A DNA stretch of 9,717 nucleotides from Tardiphaga sp. (GCA_028290765.1 JAQGJF010000847.1:1-9717), one strand, 5' to 3'. Shown: positions 1 to 5,813, counted from the stretch's first letter. Translations and numbers: made by a program. Notes: a model not told the origin generated them from the sequence alone.

Positions 1-549
1 GTCCCGTTGTCGCCGCTCCGCGGCCTGCCTTCACCGGCGACGGCGGACTACCTGCGCGTCATGGAGGCGGCGAAAGGTCTTTCTTCGGCGCACCGAATTT
101 TCCAGCAGGCCCACGGCGCGGCGACAGAGTTCAGGCGCATTCAGGACGCCGCGAGAGGCTTCGCCGGCCTCGACGCCACACTGCTGTCAAGGCTCGTCGA
201 TCCAGTCGCGATGCCGCGTGTGGAGCCCATCCGCGGCCTGTCGCTTGAGAGTTTCCGGCCTCCGGACCCGCCGAAGCCCGAGGAATTCCTGTACGACTCA
301 TGGCCGAGACAGCGCTCAGTCTTGAAGGGCGCGCTGACTTGCCAGCTTTGGCGGCACCAGACAGAGGACGAGATATTCGAGTTCATGGTCCGATTCGCGA
401 AGAAGGGCGATGCGCGGGGCGCGGTTGATTGCACGGTCCACGCCGACAATCTCACGGAGCCCGCGCAGGCCAGGGTGATCGTCGAGCGCACTGTCGAGAA
501 CGTCGGAATGCTCGACGTCGCGCAGGCGATGATCGACGCCTGCGGCTGA
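1..549 (+). CDS. Hypothetical protein, probably 5'-partial
   Basis: This frame is open from the first base of the window to a TGA at 547-549. The first possible start inside the window is a TTG at 7, with no ribosome binding site visible, so the true start may lie outside. The 180 residues visible from that TTG are soluble in character. They have a Pro-rich stretch around residues 85-93 (RPPDPPKPEE) and a charged C-terminal half ending in a plausible helix (NVGMLDVAQAMIDACG). I recognise no domain, signal peptide or membrane segment. If the tRNA-Thr fragment at 965-1019 marks the end of an integrated element, this gene is part of that element's cargo. The amino-acid composition looks like a genuine rhizobial protein rather than a shadow frame. 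No function can be assigned. Confidence 0.55.
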   Translation, partial: VPLSPLRGLPSPATADYLRVMEAAKGLSSAHRIFQQAHGAATEFRRIQDAARGFAGLDATLLSRLVDPVAMPRVEPIRGLSLESFRPPDPPKPEEFLYDSWPRQRSVLKGALTCQLWRHQTEDEIFEFMVRFAKKGDARGAVDCTVHADNLTEPAQARVIVERTVENVGMLDVAQAMIDACG

Positions 550-595
550 CAGCGGAAATTCAACGAAGCTGCTGTGGCGGCCGCAGGAGAACTTC

Positions 596-856
596 ATGTC
601 GATCGATATCCCAGACACCCAAACGGATGAGCCCGTGTCTACGTTTCGGGTTGGAATTATCGGAGTTTTCGCGGCTGATTGGCGAAGAGGGAGGGATTCG
701 CACCCCCGTTACACCGACCGCTCGGCGTCACGTGAGAGGGTGGAGGAAATTCCGATCCGGGGGCACCGGGTCAGAGGACAAAGTTCCGCCTGCCTGCTGA
801 CTATGCTAGAGTTTGAGCATGACCAGAATGGACGGGTCGGCCAATGTCCGGCTTGA
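596..856 (+). CDS. Doubtful 86-aa ORF crossing a tRNA remnant
   Basis: An ATG at 596 is preceded by AGGAG with good spacing, and the first 29 residues (MSIDIPDTQTDEP...) could be a real N-terminus. From about residue 29 the frame crosses the tRNA-Ser-like 3' fragment at 680-707. The peptide there (RRGRDSHP) is the kind of sequence produced by translating tRNA genes antisense. The likeliest reading is a gene start whose downstream part was replaced at an integration or deletion junction, so the C-terminal half is probably not a natural protein. No domain is recognised. It may equally be a chance ORF. Confidence 0.2.
   Translation: MSIDIPDTQTDEPVSTFRVGIIGVFAADWRRGRDSHPRYTDRSASRERVEEIPIRGHRVRGQSSACLLTMLEFEHDQNGRVGQCPA
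680..707 (-). pseudogene. tRNA-Ser-like 3' end fragment (T-arm plus acceptor and CCA)
   Basis: On the minus strand, 707 down to 680 reads as a 17-nt T-arm (stem GGGGG/CCCTC with one G-U pair, loop TGCGAAT), a 7-nt acceptor 3' strand CCTCTTC, discriminator G and an encoded CCA. CCTCTCC-G-CCA is the usual rhizobial tRNA-Ser ending, so the acceptor has one difference. The T-loop has G in place of the second T of the invariant TTC. The upstream (higher-coordinate) DNA does not give an anticodon arm, D-arm or 5' acceptor strand. It is therefore a decayed remnant or an old attachment-site copy, not a functional tRNA. Confidence 0.45.
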
Positions 857-964
857 TGTCATCGATGACGATGTACCCAGCCTGTCCAACTGGCACAAAA
901 GTGACACAAGGCCTGCTTCAAAAATTAGATAAGTGACTGTCGATACGGGGTATTTCCAAAACCC

Positions 965-1019
965 GGGCACTCCATTGGTAATGGAGAGGTCGACAGTTCA
1001 ATCCTGTCTGGCAGCACCA
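965..1019 (+). other. 3' part of tRNA-Thr(GGT): probable island attachment site
   Basis: Reading from 965, the DNA gives the 3' strand of a D-stem (GGGC, normally GAGC) and A26 at 969. The anticodon arm is CTCCA-TTGGTAA-TGGAG (970-986) with anticodon GGT at 977-979. The variable loop is AGGTC and the T-arm is GACAG-TTCAATC-CTGTC (992-1008). The acceptor 3' strand TGGCAGC, discriminator A and encoded CCA (1017-1019) follow. All stems pair perfectly. The matching 5' acceptor strand GCTGCCA and the D-arm are absent upstream. Tyrosine-recombinase islands that enter a tRNA gene leave such a 3' copy at their far end. By that logic the intact tRNA-Thr lies to the left, outside the window, and native chromosome begins after 1019. 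Confidence 0.7.
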
Positions 1020-1093
1020 TTTTTCCTCAATGAAATCAGTTCTTTTCGTCATCGCACCGGAAATCCGGGCGGGCGACACAGTGCAAGCACATG

Positions 1094-1109
1094 CCCCTGA
1101 ATGCAGGGG
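1094..1109. repeat. Small perfect hairpin
   Basis: CCCCTG-AATG-CAGGGG forms a 6-bp perfect stem with a 4-nt loop, extendable by two G-U pairs. No T-run follows on either strand, so it is not a typical terminator. Function unknown. Confidence 0.4.
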
Positions 1110-1180
1110 TGGCCGCACGCTTCTGACACGCGAAATCCGGGTTTGTTCTCATGCGGCGCTGGGTGCTGGCCTGTTTCGAC

Positions 1181-1220
1181 CAGTGGCCCAATTTGATTTT
1201 GGCAGTGGCCTCATTTGAAT
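1181..1220. repeat. Two imperfect 18-bp direct repeats, possibly an IS21-family terminus
   Basis: CAGTGGCCCAATTTGATT (1181-1198) and CAGTGGCCTCATTTGAAT (1203-1220) repeat with a 22-bp period and differ at three positions. IS21-family elements carry several roughly 20-bp direct repeats at each end, and cores like AGTGGCCC..TTTGA are familiar from rhizobial members. No transposase gene is nearby, so this would be an orphan terminus. The second copy runs straight into the open frame of the damaged gene that follows. The IS assignment is inference from resemblance only. Confidence 0.35.
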
Positions 1221-1447
1221 TACGATGGTCGCGTCAACTGGAGCTCCAGAGACATGGCCCCGACCGTCGCCCACGTCGCAGCCGTCATGGCTGGCCTGGC
1301 AATATGGCTGGCCTGGCAATCGTCGCCGCAGGCCTTACCGTCGCGCCGCGCAAGACGAATAACGGATTGCTGAAGGGCACTGCCCTGGCCGTCGCGCTTG
1401 CTGTCACAGCCGCTTTCCTGATAACGGCAGTCCGGCAATTCGGCTGA
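1215..1447 (+). pseudogene. Small two-helix membrane protein gene, frameshifted by a 17-bp duplication
   Basis: Frame A is open from 1197 and offers TTG at 1215 and ATG at 1254. It reads NYDGRVNWSSRD, then MAPTVAHVAAVMAGLAI up to 1303. There an exact 17-bp tandem duplication shifts the frame. With one copy removed, the sequence continues as VAAGLTVAPRKTNNGLLKG and a second hydrophobic stretch ALAVALAVTAAFLITAV, ending RQFG at the TGA 1445-1447. The restored protein would have about 58 residues from the ATG, or 71 from the TTG. It would be a helical hairpin: helix 1 AHVAAVMAGLAIVAAGLTVA, a basic loop and helix 2. The duplication itself supplies an in-frame ATG at 1304, but without a binding site. 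The 5' end abuts the IS-like repeat, so the original start may also be lost. Family unknown. Confidence 0.5.
1287..1320 (+). repeat. Exact 17-bp tandem duplication
   Basis: ATGGCTGGCCTGGCAAT occurs twice head to tail (1287-1303 and 1304-1320) with no mismatch. Seventeen is not a multiple of three, so the duplication breaks the reading frame of the small membrane protein gene. The absence of divergence suggests that it is recent or unstable. Confidence 0.95.
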
Positions 1448-1458
1448 CCAAGTAAGAC

Positions 1459-1483
1459 CCGCCTCAGTTGGCGGCCTCTTTCT
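1459..1483 (+). terminator. Weak candidate terminator
   Basis: CCGCC-TCAGTT-GGCGG (1459-1474) is a 5-bp GC stem with a 6-nt loop, followed by the pyrimidine run CCTCTTTCTT. It lies 11 nt after the stop of the small membrane protein gene, a natural place for a terminator on the plus strand. The T-run is interrupted, so strength is doubtful. Confidence 0.35.
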
Positions 1484-1491
1484 TGAGCCGC

Positions 1492-1508
1492 GCCGTTTCC
1501 GAAACGGC
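1492..1508. repeat. Perfect 17-bp palindrome
   Basis: GCCGTTTC-C-GAAACGGC has 8-bp arms around a single central base. This spacing suits a dimeric protein-binding site better than an RNA hairpin. It also falls in a short minus-strand frame (1464-1514, ending ETARLKKEAAN then TGA) that looks like a stray gene 3' end. No role is assigned. Confidence 0.5.
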
Positions 1509-1527
1509 ACGACGTCAAGAGTCCGAC

Positions 1528-1563
1528 CGTCACAACGGCCGTCTTGCCCTTCAGAATACTCAA
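1528..1563 (-). pseudogene. bdhA: Truncated 5' end of 3-hydroxybutyrate dehydrogenase gene
   Basis: Read on the minus strand from a TTG at 1563, the DNA encodes MSILKGKTAVVT. This is the conserved beginning of BdhA-type short-chain dehydrogenases, the first beta-strand just before the Gly-rich NAD motif (usually TGSTSGIG). A strong ribosome binding site, AAGGGGAG at 1568-1575, sits 4 nt upstream. After the twelfth codon homology stops: the next residues are VGLLTSCRFGNG, no TGxxxGIG motif follows in any frame, and the rest of the roughly 260-residue enzyme is missing. The start lies 36 nt after the stop of the decarboxylase gene, in the operon position where bdhA commonly sits in these bacteria. 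The intact enzyme would oxidise (R)-3-hydroxybutyrate to acetoacetate, the substrate of the adjacent decarboxylase. The identification rests on only 12 residues, but the context supports it. Confidence 0.65.
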
Positions 1564-1599
1564 TTTACTCCCCTTCTTGTCCGTTCCATGCCTTCATGT

Positions 1600-2397
1600 T
1601 CAGTCGACCAGCCCCATCTCGCGGGCCTGGAGGAGACGTCGGTTTGGCTGTTGGAGGTAATCATGCACGACCTTGCCCAGCCCGAGCGTCAGGTCGGCCA
1701 GTATGTGAACCGCGGACACCACCTCGAGAACTGGCAGGTCAGCTACCGGTGCCAACGCATGAGGCGTCAGATGGAGCGCCGCAGGCCCAGTCCACGCGCC
1801 CTTGATCGTGACATCCTCGAGGTGATATTCGACCAGTTCGCAGATGCGTGGCGTGCCGTCGACATGCGGAATGATCTTGAGCAGGAAGTTCGGCGCCGCA
1901 AGCGAAGCCCTGATTTGCGACAGATTGGCTTGGCTGTGCTTGTAGCCCATCGTGCCGGTGGCAACCCGAATGGGTCCGTAATCCAGAGTACCGACCAGCG
2001 TGTCGACTTCAGTCCGCAGCGTCGGTTGCGCCAGCTTCTTCGGAAAGCCCCAGAGCTCGCGACCGCCAGCGATTGGTCCTTCGTCATTGAGGAACATGCA
2101 GTGGGTGTAGCTGCCCTTCCGGCCGCGAAAAGAGACCGGGATCACCTGCCCACTCTCAGTGTAATCGCCAAAGCCGGTCGAGTCCGGCATGCGGATGAAT
2201 TCGTATTTTACCAGCGCCTCGTGGCTGTCGATGTCGAGGGGCCCGGGCACCACCGCGCGAAGCTTCACCGGATCCGTGCGGTAAGTGATGATCAGGTATT
2301 CGCGGTTGACGAAACGGTACGGTCCCGGCGGGTATGACGGGCTGGTCAGCGGCATAGCGAACGCCCGCTCCAATATTTCCTCTTCGCGCATTTTCAT
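1600..2397 (-). CDS. adc: Acetoacetate decarboxylase
   Basis: The 265-residue product aligns by eye along its whole length with the Clostridium acetobutylicum enzyme, which decarboxylates acetoacetate to acetone and CO2 through a Schiff base. Shared blocks include [19 protein letters not shown] (residues 16-34), [12 protein letters not shown] (79-90), [11 protein letters not shown] (112-122), [10 protein letters not shown] (132-141), MGYKH (150-154), [15 protein letters not shown] (174-188) and AWTGP (201-205). The lysine pair K120-K121 corresponds to the catalytic Lys115 and the neighbouring Lys116 that lowers its pKa. The ATG at 2397 is chosen because AGAAGG lies just upstream (2400-2405) and the N-terminus then matches the family. 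The frame remains open further upstream, but there it overlaps the patatin gene. It lies 31 nt after that gene and before truncated bdhA, so the three were one operon. The protein is expected to be cytosolic. Nothing looks damaged. Confidence 0.95.
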   Translation of the reverse strand: MKMREEEILERAFAMPLTSPSYPPGPYRFVNREYLIITYRTDPVKLRAVVPGPLDIDSHEALVKYEFIRMPDSTGFGDYTESGQVIPVSFRGRKGSYTHCMFLNDEGPIAGGRELWGFPKKLAQPTLRTEVDTLVGTLDYGPIRVATGTMGYKHSQANLSQIRASLAAPNFLLKIIPHVDGTPRICELVEYHLEDVTIKGAWTGPAALHLTPHALAPVADLPVLEVVSAVHILADLTLGLGKVVHDYLQQPNRRLLQAREMGLVD

Positions 2398-2428
2398 GTC
2401 CTTCTCTGTGTTCGGCAATGGCTCATCA

Positions 2429-3700
2429 TTATTCACGACCGTCGCGTTCAAGATCGAACGTGAACACACCGTCCAGGCTCGCGGGGCGCGCAAAAACCTC
2501 GGGATGGCGAAGTGTGCGTAAGGCATCGTGATAGCCCGCACGCCAATGGTCCTGCATCGACAGACGGGAAAACTCGTAATCCTTGGAGTGACCTTCGTAA
2601 TTCCGAGCCCGGTAGATCAGGTGAACGATGTTGTAGACCTTGTCACTGGCGACCGACTTCAGGATCTTCAGATCATCGTTCTCCTCAAGATCGCCAGGGA
2701 GCCTGCGGAGAAGAGCCGCAAGAGCACGTTGCACGCGGTGCACGCTCTTGAATTGTTCGGTGCTCGCGCGCGTGCGGCTCGAAAACTGAATCTCCTTGTG
2801 ACGTGTGGTGACTTCCGCCAGGTTGCGCGGAAGCGCGCCTTGCGAGCTCCAGAGGTCAACCTGAAATGCGAGCGTATCCTCGCGACGGGGGTTGCTCTCG
2901 ATTACCCATTGCAGCGGCGTATTGGATACAAGGCCGCCATCCCAGTACTGCTCGCCATCGATTTCAACGGCCGGAAAGCCGGGAGGCAGTGCCCCGCTCG
3001 CCATGACATGCTCGGGGGTGATCTTGTGAGTGCTGGTGTCGAAATAGACAAAATTGCCGGTCCTGACATTGACCGCGCCCGCGCTGAAGCGCGTCATTCC
3101 AGCATTGAGACGATCAAAATCCACCAGGCGCTCGAGGGTCTGCCTGAGGTGCCTGGTATCGTAGAAGCTGGTCGCGGCCATCGTGCCGCCCGGTTGCAGC
3201 CAGGGCATCACGGCCCGCGCAGAGAAGAACCCGGTTGCGCCGAACGCGGCAGCCTGACCGGCGCTCATTTGATTGAGAAGATTGCGCGCGTCGTCGCTTC
3301 GGGCGAGATCAACGAATGGATTGCCTGACCAATCCCAAGGCGCGCTCGAAGTCACCTGCGTCCAGAACTCGCGCAATCGGTCGATGCGGGAATTGGGCGG
3401 GTTGCCCGCGATGATGGCGGCGTTGATCGCCCCGATCGAGATGCCCGCAATCCAGTTGGGATGGATTTCGGCCTCCGCCAGCGCCTCGTAGACGCCGCCC
3501 TGATATGCCCCCAGCGCGCCGCCGCCCTGCAAGAGTAGCGCGACGCATTCGAACGGCAGTTTTCTTTTCGCCGCCATGAGGTGTGGTTGAAGCTGAAAAT
3601 TCATTGTGTGCTCTTGGTTTGAGGATTTCGGACCGCCCTCGGGATTGTCGATCTCCGACCCTGCGCCGGCGTTCTGCCGGCCGGAAAAAGAGGTTGACAT
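2429..3700 (-). CDS. Patatin-like phospholipase family hydrolase (DUF3734 type)
   Basis: The patatin fold signature is complete: oxyanion loop [11 protein letters not shown] (residues 59-69), nucleophile elbow GISIG with Ser88 (86-90), and the catalytic-dyad Asp254 in [14 protein letters not shown]-terminal region of about 140 residues resembles DUF3734. Such enzymes are Ser-Asp acyl hydrolases; the natural substrate (phospholipid, lysophospholipid or hydroxyalkanoate ester) cannot be told from sequence. There is no signal peptide. The ATG at 3700 (423 residues) lies about 17 nt below the predicted transcription start; a second ATG at 3604 would give 391 residues, closer to the conserved part. 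Neither has a strong binding site, and the first 32 residues are low in conservation-like features, so the start is uncertain. A patatin gene next to bdhA is known from the bdhA-patD operon of Legionella, supporting a role near 3-hydroxybutyrate or lipid turnover. Confidence 0.9.
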   Translation of the reverse strand: MSTSFSGRQNAGAGSEIDNPEGGPKSSNQEHTMNFQLQPHLMAAKRKLPFECVALLLQGGGALGAYQGGVYEALAEAEIHPNWIAGISIGAINAAIIAGNPPNSRIDRLREFWTQVTSSAPWDWSGNPFVDLARSDDARNLLNQMSAGQAAAFGATGFFSARAVMPWLQPGGTMAATSFYDTRHLRQTLERLVDFDRLNAGMTRFSAGAVNVRTGNFVYFDTSTHKITPEHVMASGALPPGFPAVEIDGEQYWDGGLVSNTPLQWVIESNPRREDTLAFQVDLWSSQGALPRNLAEVTTRHKEIQFSSRTRASTEQFKSVHRVQRALAALLRRLPGDLEENDDLKILKSVASDKVYNIVHLIYRARNYEGHSKDYEFSRLSMQDHWRAGYHDALRTLRHPEVFARPASLDGVFTFDLERDGRE

Positions 3701-3716
3701 TCCGTCGCGATGAACT

Positions 3717-3735
3717 AAACTAAACCGTATAGTTT
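3717..3735 (-). promoter_or_regulatory. TetR-type operator before the patatin-adc operon
   Basis: The minus strand reads AAACTATACGGTTTAGTTT, identical at all 19 positions to the site before the efflux operon. It differs at one base (position 13, A to T) from the perfect palindrome before tetR. It lies 17 nt upstream of the patatin ATG. It also lies 115 bp upstream of the plus-strand small-gene cluster and might affect that too. Confidence 0.75.
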
Positions 3736-3752
3736 AAATAGGACGTTGTCAA
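3724..3752 (-). promoter_or_regulatory. Promoter of the patatin-adc operon
   Basis: On the minus strand, TTGACA (3752-3747) is a perfect -35, followed by a 17-bp spacer and TACGGT (3729-3724) as -10. The -10 lies inside the 19-bp palindrome at 3717-3735, so binding there should block RNA polymerase. Layout and spacing equal those of the efflux promoter at 5867-5895. Confidence 0.65.
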
Positions 3753-3850
3753 GGAGAAGAGCTCAAGCGGCCGCGTCAGCTTTTTGTGAGCGCGGCAAAT
3801 CGCTGAAATCCAGCCTTCTTTTGCAGAGATCAATCAGAGGAGTATCCGAC

Positions 3851-4156
3851 ATGATTTCGAAAATCAGACTTCCTATCCAAGCGCTGGCAGTGTTGCTTCG
3901 CGCGACAACCGCCTCTGCGCAGGACGATCGCGGTACTCCCGAGCAGAGGGCGGCGTGCGCTCCCGACGCCTTTCGCTTCTGCGTTGGCTACATTCCCGAC
4001 CCCGCGAGAGTCGAGGACTGCCTGAGACAGAACATGTCCGATCTCAGCGACGCATGCCGATCGGTGTTCGAACAAAGCGCCGGCCTTTTGGCCAGCAAAG
4101 CCCCCAGGGAACCGCGACGACCAACTCGACCCGCGACGTCCGCAGACGCCGATTGA
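3851..4156 (+). CDS. Secreted small Cys-rich protein
   Basis: The 101-residue product has an N-terminal export signal (basic MISKIR, hydrophobic core to about residue 20, predicted cleavage after ASA at residue 23). Its core domain carries four cysteines, C36, C44, C57 and C69, in the pattern C-x7-C-x12-C-x11-C. TPEQRAACAPDAFRFC and LSDACRSVFE are typical of a small Cys-rich repeat family common in Bradyrhizobium and relatives, where the cysteines probably form two disulphides in the periplasm. The tail is rich in Pro, Arg and Thr and probably disordered. An Arg at 17 in the signal core is unusual. The ATG at 3851 is supported by AGAGGAG at 3836-3842; the frame's earlier start lacks this and would spoil the signal peptide. 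It is first of three co-directional small genes. Function unknown. Confidence 0.8.
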   Translation: MISKIRLPIQALAVLLRATTASAQDDRGTPEQRAACAPDAFRFCVGYIPDPARVEDCLRQNMSDLSDACRSVFEQSAGLLASKAPREPRRPTRPATSADAD

Positions 4157-4181
4157 GCCAGCAATAAGGAGACTGTGAAAA

Positions 4182-4619
4182 ATGGATATGTTCTACATTC
4201 CCGCGCTTGCGTCGTTGTCGGGATCGGCGTCCGGCACCCTGGCGTCGATCGTCACCGGCTGGATGACCCAGCGTCGCAAGGATCGCTTCCGCCATTCACT
4301 GCGGGCCACGACCCAGCGTGAAGAGCTCTACAAGGCCTTCATCGAGGAAGCATCAAGGCTGTACGCCGACGCCCTCGTCAACGACAAGTCAGAAGTCTCG
4401 AAACTCGTCGACCTCTACGCTCTGATCGCGCGGATGAAGATCCTTTCGAGCGACGCCGTGATCGAAGCGTCCGAGAAGGCGGGGCGTTTAATTCTTGAAA
4501 CCTATCTTTCCCCGAACCGGACATTCGTCGACCTGCCCGATCTGATCAACGAGATGGATCCGCTGCGCGATTTCAGCGAGGCCTGCCGCCGCGAGTTGCA
4601 ATCCTCGCAGGCGCGCTGA
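4182..4619 (+). CDS. Hypothetical membrane-anchored helical protein
   Basis: The 145-residue protein has one hydrophobic N-terminal segment (about residues 4-28, small-residue rich, ending before TQRRKDRFRH). By the positive-inside rule, the rest should be cytoplasmic. The remainder is highly charged and helical (REELYKAFIEEASRLYADAL, then KLVDLYALIARMKILSS). It resembles short rhizobial hypothetical proteins that I cannot tie to a function. AAGGAG at 4166-4171 precedes the ATG at 4182; a second ATG two codons later is possible. It follows the Cys-rich gene by 25 nt and is 10 nt from the next gene, so the three are probably co-transcribed. Confidence 0.8.
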   Translation: MDMFYIPALASLSGSASGTLASIVTGWMTQRRKDRFRHSLRATTQREELYKAFIEEASRLYADALVNDKSEVSKLVDLYALIARMKILSSDAVIEASEKAGRLILETYLSPNRTFVDLPDLINEMDPLRDFSEACRRELQSSQAR

Positions 4620-4629
4620 GGCTCCGATC

Positions 4630-5091
4630 ATGCCGGTGTTTCACTATTTCGGGTGGGTAGGGAGCTTTTTGTGCGCGACGCTTCTTGCCGCAAACTGGTG
4701 CTTCCCTGCATCGATCGCTCCACACGCCCGCGTTCCGCTCGATCAGAAGGTCCACATCCGGATTCATACGGATCAAAAATGGCCCGAACGCGTGGTACTG
4801 GACACCAAGCGTTCGACGCTGGCGCACGATGCGAAAGCCGACGGCGAGACCGACGTTGCCGGAGGCGAGACTGCCATTCTGGCGGAGCCCCAGCGCTTCG
4901 AAGCGTTCGCCGAGATGGCGCCCCCGCAAGGCCGTGTTTTCGATCGCCGTGCTACACCCAGGGCTGCAGAGCGGGAGCCCTCGCCGATTGAGAAAGGCGC
5001 GCCACTCCAAAATCGCTCGCGCTTGTCGATGATGGCGCGCAAGGGCTTCACTTTGCCCAGTCCGCCTCGCACGCCGCCAGGAAGAAGCTGA
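4630..5091 (+). CDS. Hypothetical protein with N-terminal membrane segment
   Basis: The 153-residue product begins with a hydrophobic segment (residues about 5-27, FGWVGSFLCATLLAANWCF) and continues with a polar region containing PLDQKVHIRIHTDQKWPERV (residues 36-55). That block has the look of a conserved rhizobial hypothetical family. The segment may be an uncleaved anchor or signal, placing the rest outside the cytoplasm. The C-terminal third is rich in Pro, Arg and Ser and probably disordered. The last 44 nt overlap the 3' end of the convergent tetR gene, unusually long for tail-to-tail genes, so the natural stop may have been lost by frameshift. No strong binding site is seen; the gene starts 10 nt after its neighbour and may be translationally coupled. 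Confidence 0.65.
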   Translation: MPVFHYFGWVGSFLCATLLAANWCFPASIAPHARVPLDQKVHIRIHTDQKWPERVVLDTKRSTLAHDAKADGETDVAGGETAILAEPQRFEAFAEMAPPQGRVFDRRATPRAAEREPSPIEKGAPLQNRSRLSMMARKGFTLPSPPRTPPGRS

Positions 5092-5722
5092 CGCGTTCGC
5101 GCACGAAAGCGGGCAGTTCGCTGCGCAGCTCTTTCGCGCCCTCCCCCATCAAAGCCCGCATTATCATCGGCAGCAGAATGAGATCCATGAAGATCTGCGC
5201 CGTGGAGACGCTTCGTTTCGAGCCGAAGGGTCCCTTGGCGCCGCGCGAAAGCGTGTGAGTAGCATCGTTCAAGACATGAGACACGGCAGCCGCGGCGCGG
5301 TCCCGCCCGTGTTCATGGACCTGGCGGCTCAAGGCCGGGAATCTATCCGCCTCGGCAATTGTGGCGCGCGTGATTCCGATCGTCTCGTCGATAAATCGTT
5401 GCACGACCTCGATGCCCAGGCTCGCGAGCCTGTCTTGCACCGAGCGCCCCTTGGGCGCAAAGCCCTCGAAATCCGTCAATCCTTCGATGACACGGGCCAC
5501 CACCGCCTCGAAGAGCGCCTCCTTCCCGGGGAAGTGAGCATAGATGGTCGGCTTGCTCGCCGGCGCCGTCTCGGCGATCTCGTCGAGACTGGCGCTTTGA
5601 TAACCTCTCTTGAGGAATACCCGTTGCGCCGCATCGAGGATCCGCGTTTTGACATCGCCGGCTTGGTCTTTGGGCGGTCTTCCCGGACGCGGTCGTTTCA
5701 AATCATTGTGCTTGCTCACCAT
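5048..5722 (-). CDS. TetR/AcrR-family transcriptional repressor
   Basis: The 224-residue protein has the TetR layout. A basic N-terminal arm (KRPRPGRPPK, residues 9-18) contains an AT-hook-like GRPPK core. The DNA-binding domain (about 23-75) has ILDAAQRVFLKRGYQSASLDEIAETAPASKPTIYAHFPGKE as its signature, split here by the family helices 1-4. A helical ligand and dimer domain follows. The ATG at 5722 is chosen because GAGGTG lies upstream at the right distance; the longer frame would need a TTG at 5806 and would overlap little but leader DNA. It is divergent from the efflux operon. Three near-identical palindromes (before itself, the pump and the patatin operon) are the natural candidates for its operators, implying autoregulation and repression of both operons until a ligand binds. 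The ligand is unknown. Confidence 0.92.
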   Translation of the reverse strand: MVSKHNDLKRPRPGRPPKDQAGDVKTRILDAAQRVFLKRGYQSASLDEIAETAPASKPTIYAHFPGKEALFEAVVARVIEGLTDFEGFAPKGRSVQDRLASLGIEVVQRFIDETIGITRATIAEADRFPALSRQVHEHGRDRAAAAVSHVLNDATHTLSRGAKGPFGSKRSVSTAQIFMDLILLPMIMRALMGEGAKELRSELPAFVRERVSFFLAACEADWAK

Positions 5723-5813
5723 CGGCTTCACCTCTGCATTCACGATGCTGCGAGCACCCAAGCTCGCCGGAAAGGCCGGCTTGACACGCTGCCGATCAAA
5801 GCGCAAGCAAAAG

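Larger units (their letters stand above)
550..1214. other. Gene-poor, eroded stretch with tRNA and repeat relics
   Basis: Apart from the doubtful ORF at 596-856 I find no convincing gene here on either strand. The stretch holds a tRNA-Ser-like 3' fragment (680-707), the 3' part of a tRNA-Thr gene (965-1019), a small hairpin (1094-1109) and the start of a two-copy repeat (from 1181). ORFs on both strands across the tRNA pieces give peptides typical of translated tRNA DNA. The mixture fits an island boundary that has suffered more than one insertion and deletion. Confidence 0.55.

Noticed and set aside
819..932. 37-codon plus-strand ORF (MTRMDGSANVRLDVIDDD...)
   Set aside because: No ribosome binding site, very short, and lies in eroded DNA next to the tRNA-Thr fragment; nothing marks it as coding.
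899..937. AAGTGAC repeated at 899 and 931 as possible integrase arm-type sites
   Set aside because: Seven-base repeats are too short to support such a claim without an integrase in view.
918..1118. 66-codon minus-strand ORF across the tRNA-Thr fragment
   Set aside because: Its peptide (GLNCRPLHYQ region) is the familiar artefact of translating tRNA DNA antisense.
1468..2337. Long plus-strand ORF of 289 codons
   Set aside because: It is the antisense shadow of acetoacetate decarboxylase, whose full-length family match on the other strand is unambiguous.
2398..2541. Longer N-terminus for acetoacetate decarboxylase
   Set aside because: The extra 48 residues overlap the patatin gene in another frame, and the ATG at 2397 has a good binding site and matches the family start.
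2528..3328. Plus-strand ORF of 266 codons
   Set aside because: Antisense shadow of the patatin-like gene, which has all catalytic motifs on the minus strand.
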